This document shows, piece by piece, positions 55,747-64,000 of a DNA stretch of 64,000 nt; position 1 is the first letter of the stretch, and each line of letters starts with the position of its first letter. The stretch covers positions 126,501-190,500 of the forward strand of contig CM076955.1 in NCBI GenBank assembly GCA_039566865.1, given 5' to 3'. A program made the position numbers and the translations under genes. The notes below the pieces were generated by a model. It had not been told where the DNA came from. It worked only from the letters and a program-made list of their open reading frames with translations, and did not search any database. This DNA comes from Aurelia coerulea. Lineage: Eukaryota > Cnidaria > Scyphozoa > Semaeostomeae > Ulmaridae.

Positions 55747-56451
55747 TTAACCCATGCGGCTCCGGAGAACGATTCTAAAGAGACAATTCAGTGGCGGTCT
55801 AGGGGTCGTATCTGAAATAACGTAACATTTGTTTCATAAGACATACTGGTAAGTACTATAACGTCTTGTTGCGAGTAGTTAGGTGTCATTCTCCTCCACC
55901 GCAGTGCGAGGTAGTATTTCTCCTCTGCCGCAGCAAGAGGTAGTAGTAGTAATTCTCCTCCACGGCAGTGAGGTAGTAAATGGTAAATCTCCTCCGCCGC
56001 AGCGATAGGTAGTAGTGGTAATTCTCCTCCACCGCAGTGCGAGGTAGTATTTCTCCTCTGCCGCAGCAAGAGGTAGTAGTAGTAATTCTCCTCCACGGCA
56101 GTGAGGTAGTAAATGGTAAATCTCCTCCGCCGCAGCGATAGGTAGTAGTGGTAATTCTCCTCCACGGCAGTGAGGTAGTAAATCTCCTCCGCCGCAGCGA
56201 TAGGTAGTAGTGGTAATTCTCCTCCACGGCAGTGAGGTAGTATTTCTCCTCCGCAGTCGGCGAGAGGTAGTAGCAGTATTTTTTGTGGTACTTGTAGTAG
56301 TTGTCTTAAAACTACAATAAACTACCTAGATCAATAACTAAAACAACTGGTTAATATGGGGAGGCTAGTTAAGGGGGGCCTGTTAAATCCCTGTATCTTA
56401 AGGTGCAAACAAGTATAGTTAACCTGGCCACCTATTGTGTGGCCCAAACCG
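55747..56451 (+). repeat. Composite repeat Z, copy 2
   Basis: Same borders as 54865-55507, 882 bp downstream. The flanks are near-identical but the minisatellite (55891-56275) holds extra units, so length differs only there. Confidence 0.95.
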
Positions 56452-57582
56452 CCAAAGTACAGCCAAATTTGTGCACCCTCTAGACCCTACCACTGTAGTT
56501 GACCATATTTGTGTTGCTAATTCCCATGAGGTCCCTTAGTATGGGGACCATCCCATGGATGCTGGAACTGGTGTTTTTGCTAGGAAGTTAGGAACTTGAT
56601 ATAATATATTACTAGGTGCTCTAATATACCCCTCAAAGCAGATAGTGGACCAATGCCAAAGGAATTTTATCGGCCAGAAAGGGATGTGCGCTACTGTTGT
56701 ATCTGCGCCAATTTTGAAGCTAGATGGTATGTTTTTCTCTTGGAATTTTTTCCTTTAGCCTGATTACTAATAAGTCCATCATGTATATAGTATGTCCTTG
56801 TACAGTCCCTTTTCCTTGTTGAATTCTGTTGTTGTTTGACATTCTGACGCAGCCAGTTGCCGGTGTTCCTCGTTTGAACTACTGTATGTGTGCATGATGC
56901 AACTCTGGAGACCTGTTGAAAGGAGAGAAAGAGCGAGCATATGCCATTCTAAAGATAATTTTGGCCTTAAACAAGCAACCTTACTTGCCATCAGCAAGAA
57001 ATTGGATGAGAGTGGGACAATAGGGGTGTATTGATATGCTTTGACTGCATAGCATGGGTAAGGCTGATATAGCTGGTTTGTTCTATATGTGACACTAATT
57101 TTGTTTTGTTGTATTTTTGTGACATTTCGTTGTGAGCATTTTTCGTATAAGTCAACATTTGTGTTGCCTGCAAGGCTTTACATAGAGTAGGTTGACTGTT
57201 CGGCCTGCAATGAAAACTCATAGAGATACATAAAGAAAGGGTGGTGACAGGTGAGCATAGAACCACACAAAGTATTATTAATTATCAATCATTTATTTGT
57301 TTTTGTTTTACGGCACTTTTTAACCAACACTACTTCGGTATGTTTGTATGGTTGTTTGTTTGCTTGTTGTTGTTGTCAAGAATTGTTTGGGATGAAGTTG
57401 TGAGCCTACCTGACCTGCAAGAAAAACAAAGGCGTAAGGGGAAGGGGCAATGCATGATGGCAAGTCTTTGGAATTGTATTTTTGTTTTTGTTTTATGTTT
57501 TTGTTTTCTTTTGTATTGTTGCTTCTCTTTACTACTCTCCTGTATACCTGGATCACTACTGATGAATTCCTTTGATGCACAG
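56452..57582. other. No gene recognised
   Basis: T-rich plus-strand sequence. Individual splice-like signals occur (for example GATG-GTATGT near 56727), but I cannot join them into a frame. Confidence 0.4.
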
Positions 57583-57953
57583 GATGAATTCCTTTTGTCT
57601 GAGCCTGCTGAATCTGCAGATAACGAGAGAAAGAGGGAGAACAAGGAGGGTGGTGGGACTGCTCAAGTATGGGGATGGGGTGTAATACAAATTTTGTGAA
57701 TATTGGAGCATCCTTTGTGTTTTTGTCATAACGAGGTGAAACTTTTTTAATCTCCTGCCCTGCAATGTCTTGATTTGTTTATTTGATATATTTTCCTGTG
57801 TGTATCTCTGTGTGTGTAGCCCAACCATTTGAACTATTCTGAAACTTCCAGCAAGGAAAACAAAAGGAAGGATGAGGTAGGTGAAAGGGAGGGCAAATGG
57901 CTTGAAGCTCATTATGAGTTACTTTTGTTGGTCCTCTACAGCACCTTCAGTAA
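57583..57953 (+). other. Candidate terminal exons of an unidentified gene
   Basis: 57583-57666 (acceptor GATGCACAG, donor GTATGG) encodes DEFLLSEPAESADNERKREN and KEGGGTAQ. 57820-57876 (acceptor TGTGTAG, donor GTAGGT) encodes PNHLNYSETSSKENKRKDE. Both are phase 0. A third acceptor CTCTACAG at 57941 gives HLQ and a stop. AATAAA lies at about 58177. The composition is charged and low-complexity, with no domain recognised. No upstream exon joins in phase, so this may be chance. Confidence 0.25.
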
Positions 57954-60067
57954 GATAGATGTTTTACAAGCACTCATACTTGTAAGCGTTTTTGTGGATA
58001 TTATATCATCTTCTTATATTAGACTAGCAAGTAAGCTCAGCTGAGAATAGTCCTGAAATGAAAAAGCGGAAAAAAAAGGGGGGGTGGGGGACGGGTTGGA
58101 TTGGACATGTTGTCAATCAAAGATATGTTGTTATTACTGTTTCACCTAGCACGCTTCCTGTGATTGTCCTAGAGTGAATAAAAATCAAGGTTATGAAAGT
58201 GACACAATGGCAAGACGAAGCCCAGGGAATAAGGGTGGCGTACTGAAATAGGGAAAGTTTGTTGTCACCTTGTGATTGTGCTGGAAGATTATATGGAGTC
58301 CTACTTGACAAGATTATGAGACCGCCTGTGTAGGGCTCTTGTGCAGCTGCGGAACTGATATTGTGTCACAGATTGATAAGTAAGCTTTTGAGAATATTGC
58401 TCTGCAATAACTAAAACATGAGAAATTTGGAATTCCTGGGTTGTCACCTCATATAGACTTCTGTATTATAGTTGTTCTAACATTATTCCTGTATTAATCA
58501 ACCACTAAGATCTGATGGCTGTGTTGCTGACAAACAAACCCAGGGCAAAGAATCTGTTCGTTAATACTATACTGGTTAAGTGAATGTAACATGGTCATAA
58601 ACCCCTGAGGAAAAAATAAAAAAAAACAGTGTATATAGAGGCAAATATCCATATAGTATTTCTTCTTTTGTTATACAATGTCGCTTGAACAATACATAAT
58701 TGTAAAAGGTGTCATGCCAGTAAACAGACAATTGTCACTCGTGAACGCGTGGCCATACTTTGTGATTGGTATAGACAACACTCTGCAAATTGTTAAGCTG
58801 CAACGTTAGATGAAAATTTCCTGAGATGGCTCTCTATAGCAGCTCCTACTGTAACTTAGGAAATTACACAATTATTCAGATTGCACGGGTTATGAGAGCT
58901 GACTGGATTCCACATCTAAGACTTGGTGAAATTTATGGTGGTTTAACTATTCCTGATAAAAAAGTTGAACCATCTTTAGATAATTGATCTGCTGGAAGAG
59001 GAGAAAACTTAGGCCCTTATTAACTGTATCTGAAGTTAGTTCATTGTAAAGACAATAACTTTATTAACAAAGATTCAATGCATTACCTTTCTGTATTCAA
59101 TTTGTTTTGTTCCTCTTATTTGATATCCCCACTTTTTCAATGAATTGCCCTGGATAATTCCATCACGCAACTGACAAATATTTGCTCTTGAGGAAGTTGC
59201 CAAGTGGTTAACCATTCTCCAGCCATCAAACAATGTTGCCATTTGTATTCAATCATTCAACTCATACAGTTTGTTAATGATGATGTGGTGATGGATGTGG
59301 AATTAAATGATGAATGCCAACAAACAGTAATACAAACAGCAAAGTGTTTATTGACTCTCAAACTATCCTTGATTTTTTATTCCTGTTGGCCGTGCTTCTG
59401 AGGACTTAAATTCCTCTGGTTACATTACATGATTCAGATTTCCAATTCAGACTATAAATTTGCATGATGTTGTTGATTATGTCGTTGAAGATTAACCTGA
59501 ATTCTGAATGACTGTCCTGAGCTATATGGCATCCGTCTTTGATCTTGAGAATTGCCATTGAATGGGGATGCCGTTTTCTTTCATTCGAATTGCGTACAAT
59601 CAATGTGACCAACATCACATGGAAACTAGTATAGTCACATGGAACGCCTCTTTTAGGATGCTTTTTGTCTGTCATACACATCCATACAAAGTGAAGAATG
59701 CCACCACATTGGAAATCATTATTCAAGCTCAACCTCTTCAGAGATTCGTTCGGTTTGGTCATCATTGTTCTCCAGGGATTCAAACTGCAGTTACACTTGA
59801 TATGAAATCCGCAAATGAGTGGCCCCGCGAGAGAATGTTCGCTGTTCTTGATCGACCGTATGAATGACGGGAAACAGACTCAGCCTAGCCCATTAGAAGC
59901 CCTGCAAAGAGACCACAACAAAATTCCTTGCTCTTTCAAGCCAATGTGGCTGGGCAACGAGAAAAATGATCTTCAAGTGGAGCCGTTTCTCTTCTGACGA
60001 TACAGGATAGTTTGAAACATAATCTTGGTCTTGAAAAGCTCTTTATTATCGTAGAAACTCTTGGGCT
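57954..60067. other. No gene recognised
   Basis: AT-rich sequence with a G run near 58078-58090. Short open frames (for example 59562-59867) show no family resemblance. Confidence 0.4.
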
Positions 60068-60068
60068 A

Positions 60069-60237
60069 GAAAATTCAGGAACGAATGGCCTCAGAAAACC
60101 GTTGCATGTGCTCTCAACCATGGTGCATGCTGGGAAGGGAGATGACAAACGCGGGAAATGGCCTACGCAGAGGGGTGAGGTCATTACACCTCCGCCTGTG
60201 TGTTAAAAAACATTTATGGGGCATAAATGTGCTATTA
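60069..60237 (+). repeat. Repeat W, copy 2
   Basis: Near-identical to 55584-55746 (one difference noted: AAAACTG against AAAACCG). It ends 12 bp before the TTAA element. Confidence 0.93.
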
Positions 60238-60252
60238 TTTCATTTGTTTTAA

Positions 60253-62282
60253 GGTGGTAGTCTGGTAAAAAACCTAAATTCGTTATTTGGACTTATTTCA
60301 GCACAGTTGCTTCATCATATGAAAGGGTTCATGACAGGATGATGATATTTGGGAAAAAATTCTGAAAAAATTAATTTATGCGCATAATTTATTAGGTCGA
60401 AGGCGCGGGAAGCTGTATATGCTTTGACAAAGATAACTCTTGATAGATACCTTGGATTCCAATGAAACTTTATATGATACCTCTATATGGCATGCTGAGT
60501 GTGCTGGACCACAAAAATTGGAGTTAGATGCTAATTTTATGAAAAAAATTTCAGTTTATTATCAATAACGAGAAATCTGCGTTCGCACATCCGGGAATTT
60601 AGGACAATTAAGTTATTACAAGCAATGCAAAGTTAAATATTTGAGGTCCAGCACATGCAGCACTTGATGCTTGATTAGGATTGTAAATTTCAGGCTGATA
60701 TTGTTAGTCAATTTTTAGCTATCTTTGTCAAAAGTTTAAAAATCGCCGAAATTCTTCATTTTCGGAAAAATCAAAACAAAGATTTGACAATTGTTTCTTG
60801 TGAGATTATGAAAAATTGGTAAATTTTTCAAGTGTTATATTATTTCTACAATTAAAATACCATCATTTTTCATAGGGTTCCAAAAACAGTTGGCTCTATT
60901 GTCCTATATAAGGTGTGAAAAAAGTCTTGCCATTGTCACGTGTGACACCTTGCCATCAAAGATTTGCATTTGCAACCAACCAATCCTTAGTGCAACATTT
61001 ACACTAAAATGGTGCAATTGTCTTACAAGTTTCACATGAATTAGCAAATTGAATATGAACTTTTCTCCTCAACATCTCTTTCTCTGGAAGTAAGCTCTTG
61101 TGGCTCTAAAGTACCGGTTCAGAATTTGTATTTGATTGTTGTTGTCTAAATGAGCTGTTTTGAATCTGGCCTTCAAAGAAAGGTTTAAAGATGCTGTAGC
61201 CAAATACGTAACTTTTCAGGACTTTCATTAGTCCACTTGCTTGTTAGACAGTTAAAATAGAACGTCTTTCTTTTGGATTCTTGTTATCTCTTTGGCTGTA
61301 ATGCATGCATGATTTTCTCCAACTGTGCACATCACATGATGATTTTGTGAAGAAACCCAGCTCCACGCGAGGTGTCAGTTTTATGTTTAAGTCTTTCTTG
61401 CATTCTGAGCAATGAGAATTTTCAGCTAGGCAATCAAGGACTATCGCAGATTCACTTAAATGTATTACATGTAGCAAAATCCTTCTTTCTTTTTCTCAAA
61501 GAATAAAAATTTCACAACTGTCTATTATGTACTTCTATGTTTGTACAATGAACAAGCTGGCTGTTTCAACTGAATACAGTGTCATCAGTGTATGTGCTGG
61601 ATTGTTCTCTAAGAGGCGTTTTGATTCATGGTAATTCTCTCTTTCTTGTGTTCCTTAGGCAAAGATACCTCCAGCAACAAGGATCTTTTGGTTATCCTTC
61701 TTCAGAGTTATTCATCATTTAGGCCCACCCACGACAACGAGTATTTTAGGCCTAAGGCTAACTAAAAAGGCCAGGCAGCAATCTTTTACACATTCCTGTT
61801 ACTTTCCTGCACTGTAAAATGTTGATACCCTCTGAATCCTCACTGCTTTGTACTCTGTTGCTCACGTTGGTAATGTTTTCGTCATTTCATTGGGTTGGAG
61901 AAGTTTGGAAATTTTCAGTGGAGATCTCCTGAACAAGTTATCTCGAAGTTTACTTCACAGACGAAGGACACACACTACTTCATGCAGCATACACGGAATT
62001 CAACTCAATCATATCTAAACCACATCGGGACTGGGGGGCATGCAAGACCTAATTCTTTGAAAGAAGAGGGGAAATAGGGATGTTATTGCGTAACTATGGG
62101 CGTTGCTAAGGAGAAAAACTGGACTGTTGTGTACATTTGTGCTATTTTCTAGTATTTATAGTTCTATAAGGCAATTTACCATCCCAGAATCAAATTCTTC
62201 AATGTTGAAAGTATAAAAATACATCAAGAAACATTTTTCGATTTTTTGTGAAAAAATCTAAATTCATTACCGTACGACCACC
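60253..62282. mobile_element. TTAA-flanked TIR element, 2.03 kb
   Basis: TTAA at 60249-60252 and 62283-62286 flanks ends GGTGGTAGTCTGGTAA and the complement GGTGGTCGTACGGTAA. TTAA duplication is typical of piggyBac and Kolobok elements. The interior has no intact transposase. A minus-strand stretch near 61244-61500 with CLAENSHCSECKKDL and a later Cys vaguely recalls zinc-finger parts of transposon proteins. Confidence 0.7.
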
Positions 62283-62285
62283 TTA

Positions 62286-63030
62286 ACCAAGCGTGGCCAA
62301 ACATTGTGAACGTGGCCAAAATAACGTGGCCAAAAATTGTGAACGTGGCCAAAATAACGTGGCCAAAAATTATGAACGTGGCCAAAATAACGTGGCCAAA
62401 AATTGTGAACGTGGCCAAAATAACGTGGCCAAAAATTATGAACGTGGCCAAAATAACGTGGCCAAAAAATTATGAACGTGGCCAAGCGTGGCCAAACATT
62501 GTGAACGTGACCAAAATAACGTGGCCATAAAATTATGAACGTGGCCAAAATAACGTGGCCAAAAATCATGAACGTGGCCAAAATAGCGTGGCCAAAAATT
62601 GTGAACGTGGTCAAAATAACGTGGCCAAAAATTGTGAACTTGGCCAATAATTGTGAACGTGGCCCAAAATAACGTGACCAAAAATTGTGAACGTGGCCAA
62701 AATAACGTGGCCAAAAATTGTGAACGTGGCCAAACTAACGTGGCCAAAAATTGTGAACGTGGCCAAAATAACGTGACCAAAAATTGTGAACGTGGCCAAA
62801 ATAACGTGGCCAAAAATTGTGAACGTGGCCAAAATAACGTGGCCAAAAATTGTGAACGTGGCCAAAATAACGTGGCCAAAAATTGTGAACGTGGCCCAAA
62901 ATAACGTGACCAAAAATTGTGAACGTGGCCAAAATAACGTGGCCAATAATTATGAACGTGGCCGAAACAACGTGGCCAAAACATTATGAACGTGACCAAA
63001 AATAACGTGGTCTAAAAATTATAAACGCGG
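62286..63030. repeat. 33-bp satellite, about 22 copies
   Basis: The unit AACGTGGCCAAAAATTGTG plus AACGTGGCCAAAAT is itself a 19+14 dimer of one motif. Variants include CATTATG and GTGACC. The period is divisible by 3, so frames stay open on both strands (ATFTIFGHVIL / NVAKNCERGQN repeats). Not taken as genes. Confidence 0.97.
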
Positions 63031-63600
63031 CCAAACTTATAAATGTGGCCAAAATTATGAATGCGGCCAAAATTATGAACGTGACCAAAATTATGAATGC
63101 GGCCAAACTTATGAATGTGGCCAAAATTATAAGCGTGACCAAAATTATGAATGTGGCCAAAATTACGAACGTGACCAAATGAATAAGGCTAAACATTGTG
63201 AACGAGGCCAAATTAAATAACGTGGCCAAAAATTATAAACGTGGCCAAAAATTATGAACGTGACCAAAAAATAACGTGACCAAAATTATAAGCGTGACCA
63301 AAATTATGAATGTGGCCAAAATTATGAACGTAGCCAAATGAATAAGGCTAAACATTGTGAACGAGGCCAAATTAAATAACGTGGCCAAAAAAAGTTTGGA
63401 CGTGGCCAAAGTAACGCGGATAAAACCATGAACGTGGCAAAATAACGTGGCCAAAAAATTATATGAACGTGGAAAAAATAGCATGACCAAACAATTATGA
63501 AGGTGGCCGAAACAGCGTTGCCAAAAAGCCAGTAACGTGGCCACAAAAATCGTCGCCAACAAAAAAAATTATGAACGAGGCCAAAATAACGAGGCCAAGA
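63031..63600. repeat. Diverged continuation of the satellite, about 18-bp period
   Basis: The period shifts to about 18 bp (ATGAATGTGGCCAAAATT), then becomes irregular. A segment of about 105 bp (from 63131) is repeated at offset 159 (from 63290). Confidence 0.85.
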
Positions 63601-63617
63601 ATTGTGAAGGAGGCCAA

Positions 63618-63935
63618 GGGCTCCAAATTTTTCCATAACCTCTTGTCTGCTCATAGTGTCCGGAGCACTTGGAGGGTCTATGTTTTGATTCGAATTGCCA
63701 CAAAATTGTATGAACGTGGTCCAAAATACGTGGCCAAAAATTATGAGCAGGGCCTAAGCCAGGGAGAGGTGGGGGGCGGAGCACACCCCCCCAGAAAGCC
63801 ATTTATCGGAAATTTTACTCCACCTAAGATCCTCCGAATAGAAGAATAACGGGCTCCAAATTTTCCATAACCTCTTGTCTGCACATAGGGACAGGGGGCA
63901 CTGGGAGGGTCGATATATTGAATTCGAATTTTGAT
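63618..63935 (+). repeat. Direct repeat pair, about 80 bp
   Basis: GGGCTCCAAATTTTTCCATA...CTTGTCTGC...GGAGGGTC at 63618-63700 recurs, diverged, at 63851-63935. The interval holds satellite remnants and a G/C-rich patch. Confidence 0.8.
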
Positions 63936-64000
63936 CATCTGCCATGATGTTTGGTACCCAAAACTCTCTATAAAGTGTCTTAAATTCTTGCGACATAATA

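Noticed and set aside
54906..56227. Arg/Tyr-rich minus-strand frames (LRRRRFTIYYL type)
   Set aside because: They come from the CTCCTCC minisatellite in composite repeat Z.
57241..57699. 152-codon plus-strand frame with hydrophobic runs
   Set aside because: The hydrophobic part is T-rich sequence translated. Only its last part (from 57583) has splice support.
62224..62999. Repetitive ATFTIFGHVIL / FWPRYFGHVHN proteins
   Set aside because: Products of the 33-bp satellite, open in several frames on both strands.

Overview
The window is nuclear DNA of a multicellular animal. It is AT-rich, with small exons bounded by GT/AG, kilobase introns, non-LTR and Penelope-like retroelements, many small inverted-repeat elements and long satellite arrays. 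No taxon can be read off directly. The LINE types, the AGCCTGCGTGC-type terminal repeats and the protein divergence suit an anthozoan cnidarian; that is an inference.

Three protein-coding genes can be reconstructed by joining exons. (1) On the + strand from before position 1 to about 12310 lie the last exons of a Patched/sterol-sensing-domain membrane protein. Its last intron (2759-12040) is largely filled by a 69-bp satellite. (2) On the - strand, 31790-15758, is a complete 13-exon ACTR8 (Arp8, INO80 remodelling complex; 584 aa). (3) On the - strand, 53151-33517, is a complete 7-exon MED7 (Mediator middle module; 236 aa). MED7 and ACTR8 sit head-to-tail about 1.7 kb apart, and ACTR8 converges on the Patched gene. 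All ACTR8 and MED7 exon junctions were checked for splice dinucleotides and reading phase.

Introns and flanks hold the mobile DNA. LINE-1 (+, 16576-19170, one in-frame stop) and LINE-2 (-, 20100-21480, 5' truncated) lie in ACTR8 introns, and a Penelope-like relic (33879-34745) lies in the last MED7 intron. At least ten elements are bounded by inverted repeats. Several have TA-flanked ends of the type GGGTGTCCCAAAA, one is 2.0 kb with TTAA at both ends, and one is 2.2 kb with ends of about 245 bp. MED7 intron 4 carries 98 copies of a 76-bp satellite (36735-44182) that keep exact register.

From about 53.2 to 64 kb I recognise no gene. The stretch contains a perfect hairpin upstream of MED7, direct repeats, an 882-bp-offset duplication with a (CTCCTCC..) minisatellite, weak candidate exons near 57.6-57.95 kb, a TTAA element and a 33-bp satellite. 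I found no CRISPR array, tRNA, rRNA, or prokaryotic or viral gene. No new biochemical system is evident; the notable content is the structure of the intronic satellites and the variety of non-autonomous elements.
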